A stretch of 49,343 nucleotides of DNA from positions 1 through 49,343 of the forward strand of contig LNFI01000015.1 in the NCBI GenBank assembly GCA_001464615.1, in the 5' to 3' direction. This document shows positions 25,301 to 33,681 of the stretch, in pieces; the stretch's first letter is position 1; each line of letters begins with the position of its first letter. Made by a program: the position numbers and the translations under genes. Source of the DNA: Sphingomonadales bacterium Ga0077557. Its GTDB lineage: Bacteria; Pseudomonadota; Alphaproteobacteria; Sphingomonadales; Sphingomonadaceae. The notes beneath the pieces are model-generated. The model was not told the DNA's origin and did no database searches. It worked only from the letters and a program-made list of their open reading frames with translations.

Positions 25301-25717
25301 TCATTTTGGCGTGCTGGTCGTTGCGTTCTGGCCATCGCCCTCTGGCGCGGCGACGATGTCGCGGGTGGTTGACCCTTTGTCGACGACATTGGTCTGCGGA
25401 TCGCCAACCTCTGAGCGAATACCCTCGCCCGCCGAATCGCTCCCCGCCTGAGCCAGCACCGAACGCTCAGCCGCACTGCGCGCTGCCGGACCGCCGAATA
25501 ACGCTTCAAGCGCCAAGGCCTGGGGGCCAGTATCCTGCGGGCGGGCCGCGCCGGGCTTTGGCGGGGTCAAGGAAAAATCGGGCGGAATCACCAGCGGCGC
25601 CTGGCGCGCAACCGCGAATTCATCGGGCCGCGCGCGATTCAGGCCGGTGCCACCGCCACACGCGCTCAGGAAAACGGTCAGGCCTAGGCCCATGACGAGC
25701 CCGCTATATTTACGCAT
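25301..25717 (-). CDS. BamF-like lipoprotein, DUF3035
   Basis: A lipoprotein of 138 residues. The signal ends in the lipobox LSAC near residue 20. Directly after it comes RARPDEFAV, which matches the RPDEF motif shared by BamC and the alphaproteobacterial BamF. The family is linked to the outer-membrane beta-barrel assembly machine. The rest is Pro/Ala-rich and probably disordered. The ATG at 25717 has GGAG 7 bases upstream and lies 8 bases inside the end of lspA, the peptidase that would process it. Homology to BamF is by motif and context, not by full alignment. Confidence 0.8.
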   Translation of the reverse strand: MRKYSGLVMGLGLTVFLSACGGGTGLNRARPDEFAVARQAPLVIPPDFSLTPPKPGAARPQDTGPQALALEALFGGPAARSAAERSVLAQAGSDSAGEGIRSEVGDPQTNVVDKGSTTRDIVAAPEGDGQNATTSTPK

Positions 25718-26228
25718 TCCCATTCTCCACTGAAACAGTCGGCACCGGTTTGTCGCGCACCAGGATCGCGCGCACCAGCAACACTAATACACCTATCGTA
25801 ATCGCCGAATCCGCCAGATTGAAGACCAAAAAAGGGCTCCATTCGCCAAAGTGCAGATCGGCATAATCGACCACATAGCCCAAGCGGATGCGATCGAGAA
25901 TATTGCCAAGCGCACCGCCCAGCACCAGCCCCAGCGCAAACTGGTCCTGCCGGTTCCGCTCGCGCCACATCCAGACCAGGACGCCCGTGGCAATAACCCC
26001 GGTCAGCGCCACCAGTCCCCAGCGTCCGGCATCGCTTGAGGCATTGAGCAGCCCCAACGACACGCCGATATTGGCGACGAAGCGCAGCCGGAAAATCGGC
26101 AGCACATCAATCGTCGGCCCCGCGAGCGATGAGAGCCCCAATGGCCCGGTGACGATGAATTTGATCAGCTGATCAATCGCGAACACGATCGCTGCTGCTA
26201 CCAACCCAATAATCGGCAACCGCTTCAT
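25710..26228 (-). CDS. lspA: Lipoprotein signal peptidase (signal peptidase II)
   Basis: Cleaves signal peptides from lipidated prolipoproteins in the inner membrane. It has 172 residues and four membrane helices. The catalytic aspartates are Asp112 in GNILDR and Asp140 in NLADS. The start ATG at 26228 shares ATGA with the ileS stop, the classical ileS-lspA coupling; GAGGTGG lies upstream. The final codons overlap the bamF-like gene. Its substrates in this window include the BamF-like protein, the methyltransferase lipoprotein and the tandem pair near 3300-4350. Confidence 0.96.
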   Translation of the reverse strand: MKRLPIIGLVAAAIVFAIDQLIKFIVTGPLGLSSLAGPTIDVLPIFRLRFVANIGVSLGLLNASSDAGRWGLVALTGVIATGVLVWMWRERNRQDQFALGLVLGGALGNILDRIRLGYVVDYADLHFGEWSPFLVFNLADSAITIGVLVLLVRAILVRDKPVPTVSVENGNA

Positions 26229-29200
26229 GCCACCACCTCGCTGCACCGATCACACAGCGCACCGTCTTCTACCACATCGGGCAATAGCCGCCAGCAGCGG
26301 CCACATTTGGCGTAATCGGTGCGCGCCACCGCCACGCTATCGCCCTTGGTCACTTTCGCCACGATGAATATTTCGGCCAGCGCCTCTGCCGACAGCGGCA
26401 GTGCAGGCACGGTTACCTCAGCCTCCAGACTGGACCGGACGATCTTGTCGCGGCGCAGCGGCTCGATCGCTTCGGTCACCTGCACCCGAAGCGCACGGAC
26501 ATCGGCCCAGTTGGTGCCGATCGGTCGGTCGCCCGGCATCCTCGGGAGTTTCGGCCATTCGAGCAAGTGGACCGATCCATCCTCGCTCGGGAAGCGGTTC
26601 TGCCAGACTTCCTCGGCGGTGAAGACCAGCACCGGGGCCAGGTATCGCACCAGCGCGTGGAACAAAATGTCCATGACCGTCCGGCACGACCGCCGCTTGA
26701 TGCTGTCGGGCGCATCGCAATACAGGCAATCCTTGCGGATATCGAAATAGAATGCCGACAGATCCTCGTTCGCGAAATTGGTCAACAGGCGGACATAGCT
26801 GTTGAAGTCGAAATCATCGATCGCGGCCTTTAGCTGGACGTCCATCGTGCCGAGCAGTTCGAGCATGTAGAGCTCAAGTTCGGGCATGTGGTCCACGTCA
26901 ACGCGTTCCGCATCGTCGAACCCGTCAAGCGCGCCCAGCATATAGCGGAAAGTGTTGCGCAGCTTGCGATACTGGTCGGACACCCCGTTCAGGATCTCCT
27001 TGCCAATCCGGTGATCCTCAGTGAAATCGACCGTCAGCGCCCAGAGCCGCAGGATGTCAGCGCCGCTCTCCTTCATCAGGTCGAGCGGATTGATCGTGTT
27101 GCCGAGGCTCTTGGACATTTTCATGCCCTTTGAATCCATCGTGAAGCCGTGGGTCAGCACTGCCTTGTACGGCGCATGCCCGCGCGTGCCGCAGCTTTCG
27201 AGCAGCGACGACTGGAACCACCCGCGATGCTGATCCGATCCTTCGAGATACAGGTCAGCAGCCGGGCCTTTATATCCCTTAGGCCGCAGCAGATCGGGCC
27301 AGCGTCCCGATTCGAGCACAAAGGCGTGGGTGCAGCCGCTGTCGAACCACACATCGAGAATATCGGTGACGCGTTCGTAATCGGCGGCGTTATAGTCGTT
27401 GCCGAGCAGCGCCTGTGCCGCTTCATCGGTCCAGGCATCAACGCCGTTTTCCCGCACCGCTGCGATGATCCGGGCGTTGACCGCCGGGTCGCAGAGATAG
27501 TGCCCGGTCTTGCGATCGACGAACAAGGTGATCGGCACGCCCCAGGCGCGCTGACGGCTCAGCACCCAGTCTGGGCGGCCAGCGACCATCGCGGTGATGC
27601 GGTTCTGACCCTTGGCGGGCAGCCAACGCGTGGCCTCGATTGCGGCGAGGGCGCGGTTGCGGAGGGTGTCGCCTTCTTCCCCCCTCCCGCTTGCGGGAGG
27701 GGTCGGGGGTGGGCCTTCTGCGGCAAACGCGGCATTTGCGGACAGGCCCACCCCTAGCCCCTCCCGCATGCGGGAGGGGGATACGGACAGGTCCTTATCC
27801 ATCGGCACAAACCATTGCGGCGTGCAGCGGAAGATCACCTTGGCCTTGGACCGCCAGCTATGCGGATAGCTGTGCCTGAAATCATCGCTCGCCGCGAGCA
27901 ACCCGCCGCTGGCGCTGAGGTCCGAACAGATCGGGCCATCCGCTGCGACGAACTTCTTGTTGATGACCGAACCTTGGCCCCCGAGCCACGCCCAATCCTC
28001 CCGATACATTCCCGCGGCATCGACCGCGAAGACGGGCTCGATGCCATGCGCCTTGCACAGCAGGAAATCGTCCTCGCCATGATCGGGTGCCATGTGGACG
28101 AGCCCCGTGCCTGCGTCGGTGGTGACGAAATCGCCGGGCAGGAACGGGCGAGGCCGCAGGAAGAATTCGGCGAGCGGGGAGTTCGGGTCAATGTTCAGCC
28201 CCGCTCCATCCCCACTACCCACGTCACCCCGGGCTTGACCCGGGGTCCCGCTGCCTTCGCCGCCGTCAGAAGAAGAAGCGGGACCCCCGCCTTCGCGGGG
28301 GTGACGGAAAAACTTGGCCATTGGGTGGCGCGCGGTGGCGCCGGCGAGGTCGGAACCCTTATAGGTCTTCGGAACCGGCACATCCGAAATGTCCGTTTTT
28401 GCAAATTCGATTAGTTCAGCACTGACGGGCTTTTCAATTCCCATCATCCGTTCAAACTCTGCTTGCTCCTCCATCTCGCGCTCTTCAGCATGCGATGGGA
28501 ACTCGCCAACTCGCCGCATGAAGTCTTCGTAAAGGTCATACGCAATCAGGTACTGCCGTCCTTTATGGCTGACGAGCGAATACTCAACCTCCGGCCCATA
28601 AGCCAAAGCCTGGTTCACCGGGATCGTCCACGGTGTCGTCGTCCAGATCACCGCATAGGCACCGACCAGCTCCGGCGCGTTCGGCGCCTCGACAATCTCG
28701 AACGCCACGTCGATCTGCGTCGAGACAATGTCCTCATACTCGACCTCGGCCTCGGCGAGCGCGGTCTTTTCCACTGGCGACCACATCACCGGCTTCGCGC
28801 CGCGATAGAGCTGGCCGCTCTCGGCGAACTTCATCAGCTCAGTGACGATCGTCGCCTCGGCCTGGAAATCCATCGTCAGATAGGGATGGTCCCAGTCGCC
28901 ATTGATGCCGAGCCGCTTCAGCTGCTCGCGCTGCGTGTTCACCCAATGCTGCGCATAGGCCCGGCACTCGGCGCGGAATTCGGCCGCGGGCACTTCATCC
29001 TTGTTGAGCTTTTTGGCGCGATATTGTTCCTCGACCTTCCACTCGATTGGCAGGCCGTGGCAGTCCCAGCCGGGCACATAGGGCGCGTCCTTGCCAAGCA
29101 AATTCTGCGTGCGGCAGACCGTGTCCTTCAGGATGTGGTTGAGCGCATGGCCGATATGCATGTCGCCATTCGCATAAGGCGGGCCGTCATGCAGGATGAA

Positions 29201-29365
29201 CTTCTCGCGGCCTTTGCGCGCCTCGCGCAGTTTTTCATAGAGGCCGATCGACTGCCAGTGCGCCAAAATGCCCGGTTCCTTCTGCGGAAGGCCGGCTTTC
29301 ATGGGGAACTCGGTCTTCGGGAGGAAGACGGTGTCCTTGTAATCGGGTGCGGTGCTGTCGGTCAT
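26225..29365 (-). CDS. ileS: Isoleucyl-tRNA synthetase with two in-frame repeat insertions
   Basis: Charges tRNA-Ile. At 1046 residues it is roughly 75 longer than I would expect for an alphaproteobacterial enzyme. The HIGH motif is at 70-73 and KMSKS lies in KGMKMSKSLGN near 745. The editing (CP1) domain runs from about 195 to 510. The zinc site at the end has CGRC and LCDRC. Two low-complexity segments interrupt it: about 345-385 (Gly/Ser/Pro-rich, including RHPREGGGP) and about 525-565 (SPSRMREGLG to PPASGRGEE). Both are encoded by palindromic repeats, both keep the frame open, and both fall between conserved blocks. ATG at 29365. First gene of ileS-lspA-bamF-like. Confidence 0.96.
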   Translation of the reverse strand: MTDSTAPDYKDTVFLPKTEFPMKAGLPQKEPGILAHWQSIGLYEKLREARKGREKFILHDGPPYANGDMHIGHALNHILKDTVCRTQNLLGKDAPYVPGWDCHGLPIEWKVEEQYRAKKLNKDEVPAAEFRAECRAYAQHWVNTQREQLKRLGINGDWDHPYLTMDFQAEATIVTELMKFAESGQLYRGAKPVMWSPVEKTALAEAEVEYEDIVSTQIDVAFEIVEAPNAPELVGAYAVIWTTTPWTIPVNQALAYGPEVEYSLVSHKGRQYLIAYDLYEDFMRRVGEFPSHAEEREMEEQAEFERMMGIEKPVSAELIEFAKTDISDVPVPKTYKGSDLAGATARHPMAKFFRHPREGGGPASSSDGGEGSGTPGQARGDVGSGDGAGLNIDPNSPLAEFFLRPRPFLPGDFVTTDAGTGLVHMAPDHGEDDFLLCKAHGIEPVFAVDAAGMYREDWAWLGGQGSVINKKFVAADGPICSDLSASGGLLAASDDFRHSYPHSWRSKAKVIFRCTPQWFVPMDKDLSVSPSRMREGLGVGLSANAAFAAEGPPPTPPASGRGEEGDTLRNRALAAIEATRWLPAKGQNRITAMVAGRPDWVLSRQRAWGVPITLFVDRKTGHYLCDPAVNARIIAAVRENGVDAWTDEAAQALLGNDYNAADYERVTDILDVWFDSGCTHAFVLESGRWPDLLRPKGYKGPAADLYLEGSDQHRGWFQSSLLESCGTRGHAPYKAVLTHGFTMDSKGMKMSKSLGNTINPLDLMKESGADILRLWALTVDFTEDHRIGKEILNGVSDQYRKLRNTFRYMLGALDGFDDAERVDVDHMPELELYMLELLGTMDVQLKAAIDDFDFNSYVRLLTNFANEDLSAFYFDIRKDCLYCDAPDSIKRRSCRTVMDILFHALVRYLAPVLVFTAEEVWQNRFPSEDGSVHLLEWPKLPRMPGDRPIGTNWADVRALRVQVTEAIEPLRRDKIVRSSLEAEVTVPALPLSAEALAEIFIVAKVTKGDSVAVARTDYAKCGRCWRLLPDVVEDGALCDRCSEVVA
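27681..27779. repeat. Palindromic repeat inserted in ileS (element B)
   Basis: A 35-bp arm at 27681-27715 matches the reverse complement of 27745-27779 at about 31 of 35 positions. The spacer has 29 bases. Each arm itself contains a hairpin (CCCTCCCGC/GCGGGAGGG). In ileS it codes for about residues 529-562. The sequence type is familiar from intergenic regions of sphingomonads, so its presence inside an open frame is unusual. Confidence 0.85.
28222..28306. repeat. Palindromic repeat inserted in ileS (element A)
   Basis: Outer arms CGTCACC (28222-28228) and GGTGACG (28300-28306) and inner arms GTCCCGCT / AGCGGGAC enclose two GC-rich hairpins, CCCCGGG...CCCGGGG and CCCCCGC...GCGGGGG. It codes for about residues 353-381 of ileS, inside the editing domain. 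This is a common intergenic repeat type in sphingomonads. Confidence 0.82.
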
Positions 29366-29414
29366 AAGGTTGCGGGCAATAGCGTAGGGGGGCGCTTGTT
29401 ACAAAGCAGAAGAT

Positions 29415-29580
29415 TGGTTCGCGCGGAGACGCGGAGACGCGGAGGGGGTGCGCTTGCGGTCAGGTCCCTCGGCGCAGCCAACCCAATGCTCTACGTGGCC
29501 ACGCAAGATGAGGGTTTCGCTGAAGCGAGACAGAGCCACGGACGAAACTCCTCCGCGTCTCCGCGCCTCCGCGCGAACCA
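29415..29580. repeat. Inverted-repeat element upstream of ileS (element C)
   Basis: Arms at 29415-29447 and 29548-29580 match at all but two of 33 positions; each is made of repeated GCGGAG(A/G)C units. The 100-base centre codes for nothing recognisable. It lies 50 bases upstream of the ileS start, so it may sit within or replace the promoter region. It resembles a MITE or another widespread non-coding repeat. The rest of 29366-29819 holds no gene; it includes a degenerate CTTGTCCTGAGC...CCCCTTCGAC repeat remnant near 29623-29645. Confidence 0.8.
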
Positions 29581-29819
29581 CCCTTTTCTTCGCTTGAGCA
29601 CCGCGCTAAAAAAATGATCCGCTTGTCCTGAGCAGCCCCTTCGACTACCCAGCGGGATCGGCGCTGAGGCCAGGCATAAAGCTGATCATTGGATCGAAGA
29701 ACGGCCTGTCGCGCAGCACATTCGCCATTCATCACGAAACGCAGCAACATTTGGCAATTTGACTTTATCGCCATCTGGGCTAACCGCCGCGCGATTTTCC
29801 GCGATAGGGGATTGAGAAG

Positions 29820-30728
29820 GTGTCGACCTTGATTGCAGCGCTGCATTTGGCCACCGCCGCCATTGCCGCACCGTCCGACACAGCCATTGCCAGCGATGTG
29901 GCGATCATCACCGCCCAACCTGCTGCTGATCTTGCCGCTGCTGGTGAAGGCGACCAAGCCTCGGCACCGGCTGCATCGCCCCCGGCAACGACCTTCCGCC
30001 CGATCGCCTTCGGGCCTTATCCCGCCGGGTGGCAAATCGATGTGGGGCCGGGCGTGCTCGCCGTACCGCGCTTTCCGGGCAGCGACGGCCTGCGCATTCT
30101 GCCGATCCCGCAGCTCGACATCCGGTACAAGAACCAGTTCTTCGCCTCGGTGCAAAGCGGCATCGGCTATAATGTGCTGAATACCCGGAAATGGCGTGCC
30201 GGGCCGATCCTGCGGCCTGAATTCGGCCGGACGCAACGCGATATTGCCGTTTTTCCGGGGCTTAATCGCATCACCTTCGCGCCTGAAATCGGCGGTTTCC
30301 TTACCTATCAGCCATCGCTCTTCACCTCGGTGCAACTGGAGGTTCGCCGGGCTGCGGGCGGACATAATGGCTTGCTCGCCGATCTCACCCTGCGGCGCAT
30401 CAAGCTGATCGGCAAATGGACGCTGGGCTATGGCGGCAGGGTGCGCTTTGCCAATGCCACTTATCTGCGCGCCTATCACGGGGTGACGCCGGCCCAATCG
30501 GTGACGAGCGGTCTTGCGGTCTATCGGCCTGATGCAAGCGTCAACGACGTTGCGGTTTCCGCCTTCGCGTCGCGCCGGATTGGCGGCAACTGGAGCATCA
30601 ATGCCTTTGGCAGCTATGCGCGGCTGGTGGGTGACGCCGCCGATTCGCCCATTTCACGCAGCCCGTTCGGCAGCCGCAACCAGGTCACGCTCGGCACGTC
30701 GATCAGCTATCGTTTCCGGTTCAACTAG
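29820..30728 (+). CDS. MipA/OmpV-family outer-membrane protein
   Basis: A beta-barrel of about 302 residues. The first 60 residues hold a short hydrophobic signal and an Ala/Pro-rich linker. The barrel follows from about 65, with alternating strands such as GVLAVPRFPGSDGLRILPIPQLDIRYKN, GIGYNVL and a terminal aromatic strand ending TSISYRFRFN. These match the MipA/OmpV family, whose members scaffold murein enzymes or act as porins. The start is GTG at 29820 with GAGAAGG upstream. It overlaps ribF tail to tail by 8 bases and interrupts the usual ribF-ileS neighbourhood. Confidence 0.85.
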   Translation: MSTLIAALHLATAAIAAPSDTAIASDVAIITAQPAADLAAAGEGDQASAPAASPPATTFRPIAFGPYPAGWQIDVGPGVLAVPRFPGSDGLRILPIPQLDIRYKNQFFASVQSGIGYNVLNTRKWRAGPILRPEFGRTQRDIAVFPGLNRITFAPEIGGFLTYQPSLFTSVQLEVRRAAGGHNGLLADLTLRRIKLIGKWTLGYGGRVRFANATYLRAYHGVTPAQSVTSGLAVYRPDASVNDVAVSAFASRRIGGNWSINAFGSYARLVGDAADSPISRSPFGSRNQVTLGTSISYRFRFN

Positions 30729-31650
30729 CCGCCAGCACCACGCGCGCTGCCGCGCAATCGGCGTCCATCTGCGCCACCAGCGCCTCCAGACCATCAAATT
30801 TCGCTTCGGGGCGCAGATAGGCGATCAATTGAACCTCGATCACTTGCCCGTATAAATCCTCGGCGAAATCGAACAGGAACACTTCGAGCAATTCCTTGGG
30901 CGGATCAAAGGTAGGGCGAATGCCGATGTTGGCGGCCCCATCCAGCACCCGTCCATCTGCCAGCCGCGCCCGCACCGCGTAGATGCCATAAGCGGGGCGC
31001 AGATAGCTGCCCATGTCGATATTGGCGGTGGGATAGCCAATCGTGCGGCCAACCTTGTCGCCATGCTGCACCTGCCCCGCAATCGCGAAGGGCCGGGTGA
31101 GCAGCCGCGCCGCCCCCCCCGGATCGCCACCTTTTAGCAAATCGCGGATGCGGCTGGAGGAAACCGCATCATCGCCCGCCGTGACGGCGCTGACGGTTTC
31201 GCAGGCAAAGCCGTTCGCCTGCCCCAGCGCGGCCAGCACCGCGACATTGCCGCCACGCGCCTTGCCAAAGGTGAAATCTGCGCCCGTCACGACGCCGCCT
31301 ACGCCCAGATTGCCGATCAGCCGTTCATCGACAAATGCCTGCGCAGTGAGCCCGGCGAGCGCTGCATCAAAGCCGAATACCACCATCGCATCGGCCCCGG
31401 CGGCAGCAAACAGGCGCGCGCGCTGATCGAGTGTCGTCAGGCGAAAGGGGGGCAGATCGGGTTTGAAATAGCGCACCGGGTGCGGATCAAAGGTCGCAAC
31501 CAGCGCCGGCACCCCGCGCGCGCGGGCAAGCGCGACCGCGCGGCCGATCACCGCCTGGTGCCCCAGATGAAATCCATCGAAATTGCCCAGCGCGACAATG
31601 CCACCGCGATAGCGCTGGGGCACTGGCGCACCCTCGTCGAGACGCTCCAT
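30721..31650 (-). CDS. ribF: Bifunctional riboflavin kinase/FAD synthetase
   Basis: Makes FMN and then FAD from riboflavin. It has 309 residues. The N-terminal adenylyltransferase domain starts with the HxGH-type motif GNFDGFHLGH at 22-31. The C-terminal kinase domain has the GRTIGYPTANI signature near 200-210. The ATG at 31650 lies 33 bases after folA, so ribF is probably the last gene of the long minus-strand operon that begins far upstream. It often lies next to ileS in this group; here the MipA-like gene separates them. Confidence 0.95.
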   Translation of the reverse strand: MERLDEGAPVPQRYRGGIVALGNFDGFHLGHQAVIGRAVALARARGVPALVATFDPHPVRYFKPDLPPFRLTTLDQRARLFAAAGADAMVVFGFDAALAGLTAQAFVDERLIGNLGVGGVVTGADFTFGKARGGNVAVLAALGQANGFACETVSAVTAGDDAVSSSRIRDLLKGGDPGGAARLLTRPFAIAGQVQHGDKVGRTIGYPTANIDMGSYLRPAYGIYAVRARLADGRVLDGAANIGIRPTFDPPKELLEVFLFDFAEDLYGQVIEVQLIAYLRPEAKFDGLEALVAQMDADCAAARVVLAAS

Positions 31651-31683
31651 GTGCCGGGCTATAGGGGGCAGGTGCGCGGGGCG

Positions 31684-32151
31684 CTAGGGGCGCGCGAGCG
31701 TGACATAGCTATAGCCGGGCACGGCACCCTCGGGCGGAAAATCGGTCCGCGCGATTTCGCGCCAGCCAGTAAACGGCGGCACCACCGCATCACCGGCGGG
31801 CGACAGGTGCACTTCAGTCAATTCAATCAGCGTCGCCTGATCGATCAGCAGCGCGAAGATATCGACCCCACCGATCACCGCCACATCATCCCCTGCGCGC
31901 GCGAGCGCCTGAGTCACGTCATGCACCACCTCGGCGCCCGTCGCCTGCCAAAGGGGGTCGCGCGTCAGGACGATGTGCCGCCGGCCCGGCAAGGGGCTGG
32001 GGAAGCTTTCAAAGGTCTTGCGGCCCATGATCATCGGCCGGCCCATCGTCATCGCCTTGAACCGGCGTTGCTCACCGGGGATATGCCAGGGTATCGTGCC
32101 GCCCGCGCCGATCACGCCATTATCGGCGCGGGCAAGGTGCAGCGAAATCAC
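31684..32151 (-). CDS. folA: Dihydrofolate reductase
   Basis: Reduces dihydrofolate to tetrahydrofolate with NADPH. It has 155 residues. [15 protein letters not shown] is at 11-25; the acidic active-site residue is Glu27 where E. coli has Asp. [13 protein letters not shown] and AVIGGVDIF are the NADPH-binding parts. It begins with GTG at 32151, sharing GTGA with the stop of thyA, so the two are coupled. This is the classical thyA-folA pair: ThyA makes the dihydrofolate that FolA recycles. Confidence 0.95.
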   Translation of the reverse strand: MISLHLARADNGVIGAGGTIPWHIPGEQRRFKAMTMGRPMIMGRKTFESFPSPLPGRRHIVLTRDPLWQATGAEVVHDVTQALARAGDDVAVIGGVDIFALLIDQATLIELTEVHLSPAGDAVVPPFTGWREIARTDFPPEGAVPGYSYVTLARP

Positions 32152-32942
32152 ACCGCCACCGGCGCGGCGATATGCGGCTGCGCGACATAGTCGTGCAGCT
32201 TGAAATCTTCATACGCATAACCGTCAATGCCATCCGGCTTGCGCAGGATTTCAAGCCGAGGCAGCGGACCGGGGGTGCGCGTCAACTGGAGGCGGGCCTG
32301 ATCAAGGTGGTTCGAATAGAGGTGGCAATCGCCGCCGGTCCAGATGAACTCGCCAACCTCAAGCCCGCATTGCTGCGCCAGCATATGGGTCAGCAGGGCA
32401 TAGCTGGCAATGTTGAACGGCACGCCCAGAAACACGTCGGCGGAACGCTGATAGAGCTGCAAACTCAGCTTGCCATTGGCGACATGCGTCTGGAACAGGC
32501 AATGGCAGGGCGCCAGCGCCATCGCGTGGAGATCGCCCGGATTCCAGGCGCTAACGACCTGGCGACGCGACGTCGGGTTGGTCTTGATCTGCGCGATTAG
32601 CTCGGCGATCTGATCGATCTGGCGGCCATCGCTCGCTGCCCAATCGCGCCATTGCTTGCCGTAAATCGGGCCGAGATCGCCGTCATCGCGCGCCCATTCA
32701 TCCCAGATGGCGACTTTGCGGTCCTGCAACCAGCGGACATTGGTATCGCCGCGCAGAAACCAGAGCAGTTCGACGATGATCGAGCGAAGATGCAGCTTCT
32801 TAGTGGTCAGCGCGGGGAACCCTTGCGCAAGGTCAAACCGCATCTGGTGGCCAAAGACCGATAAGGTGCCGACCCCGGTGCGGTCTGCCGTCTCCACGCC
32901 ATCGTCCAGGATGCGTTGCATCAGATCGAGATAGGCCCGCAT
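32148..32942 (-). CDS. thyA: Thymidylate synthase
   Basis: Methylates dUMP to dTMP with methylene-tetrahydrofolate. At 264 residues it has the same length as the E. coli enzyme, and the catalytic Cys is at the same position, Cys146 in [37 protein letters not shown], and the [10 protein letters not shown] loop are all present. The ATG at 32942 is 4 bases beyond the end of the preceding methyltransferase gene, and the stop overlaps folA. It is thus in the middle of a tightly packed operon. Confidence 0.97.
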   Translation of the reverse strand: MRAYLDLMQRILDDGVETADRTGVGTLSVFGHQMRFDLAQGFPALTTKKLHLRSIIVELLWFLRGDTNVRWLQDRKVAIWDEWARDDGDLGPIYGKQWRDWAASDGRQIDQIAELIAQIKTNPTSRRQVVSAWNPGDLHAMALAPCHCLFQTHVANGKLSLQLYQRSADVFLGVPFNIASYALLTHMLAQQCGLEVGEFIWTGGDCHLYSNHLDQARLQLTRTPGPLPRLEILRKPDGIDGYAYEDFKLHDYVAQPHIAAPVAV

Positions 32943-32946
32943 CGGT

Positions 32947-33681
32947 TCAACTCACCTTGCAGGGTTTAATGGCATAGGGATCAGGGCGCGCGCCCTGTGC
33001 CCGGAAAGCCGCCAGATAGCCGCCAGCCGACGGCATGTCCTCAGTATAAACCTGGGTATAGCCGACCGCGGCAAATTCGCATTTGAGCAAGGCTGGCGGG
33101 GTGCCGTGATTTTGCGTCGGCCGATTGGCGTCGACAACGATCACCAGCCCATCGGGCATCAAGGCCGGGCGCATCCGCCACAGAAATTCATAAGGCTGCT
33201 CAATCTCATGATACATATGCACCATCAGCACGCGATCGAAGCTGTTTTCAGGCAGCTTGGGATCGGCCGGCTTGCCCAGCCGAACGCTCACGCTTTGCAA
33301 ACGTTCGCGCACGACCCGTTCAGCCAGCATGTCCCGCACAGCGGGCAGGATATCCTCCGCCAATACGCGCCCTTCCTTGCCGACGCGTTCGGCCAGCCGG
33401 ATGGTGTAATAGCCTTCGCCAGCGCCGATATCGGCCACGGTCATGCCGGGCTTGATCCCGGCCTTGTCCATCACCTCGCCCGCTTCATTCTTGCGGTCGC
33501 GCGCTTCCTCGGTCGACCAGCGTGAAGAGACGATATGCGCAACCGGGCGATCCGCCGCCGGGAATCCGTCCGCATTGCGCGCGCTGCCCGATCGCGAACC
33601 AAGCCCGGCATCACAAGCCGCAAGCAAGCCGACTCCGGCCAGCCCAACCAGCAACGCACGGGCGCGCCGCCTAGTCGACAT
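32947..33681 (-). CDS. Lipoprotein-type SAM-dependent methyltransferase
   Basis: A 244-residue protein that joins a lipoprotein signal to a methyltransferase fold. The lipobox is LLAAC near residues 18-22, so the protein should be exported and lipid-anchored. The methyltransferase part has motif [13 protein letters not shown] near 85-96, [11 protein letters not shown] near 150 and a C-terminal strand region. SAM is not normally available outside the cytoplasm, so either the signal is not used or the enzyme has another role. The ATG at 33681 has GAGG upstream and overlaps the prfB stop by 11 bases. Gene 2 of prfB-methyltransferase-thyA-folA. Such lipoprotein-tagged members occur in alphaproteobacteria; function unknown. 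Confidence 0.82.
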   Translation of the reverse strand: MSTRRRARALLVGLAGVGLLAACDAGLGSRSGSARNADGFPAADRPVAHIVSSRWSTEEARDRKNEAGEVMDKAGIKPGMTVADIGAGEGYYTIRLAERVGKEGRVLAEDILPAVRDMLAERVVRERLQSVSVRLGKPADPKLPENSFDRVLMVHMYHEIEQPYEFLWRMRPALMPDGLVIVVDANRPTQNHGTPPALLKCEFAAVGYTQVYTEDMPSAGGYLAAFRAQGARPDPYAIKPCKVS

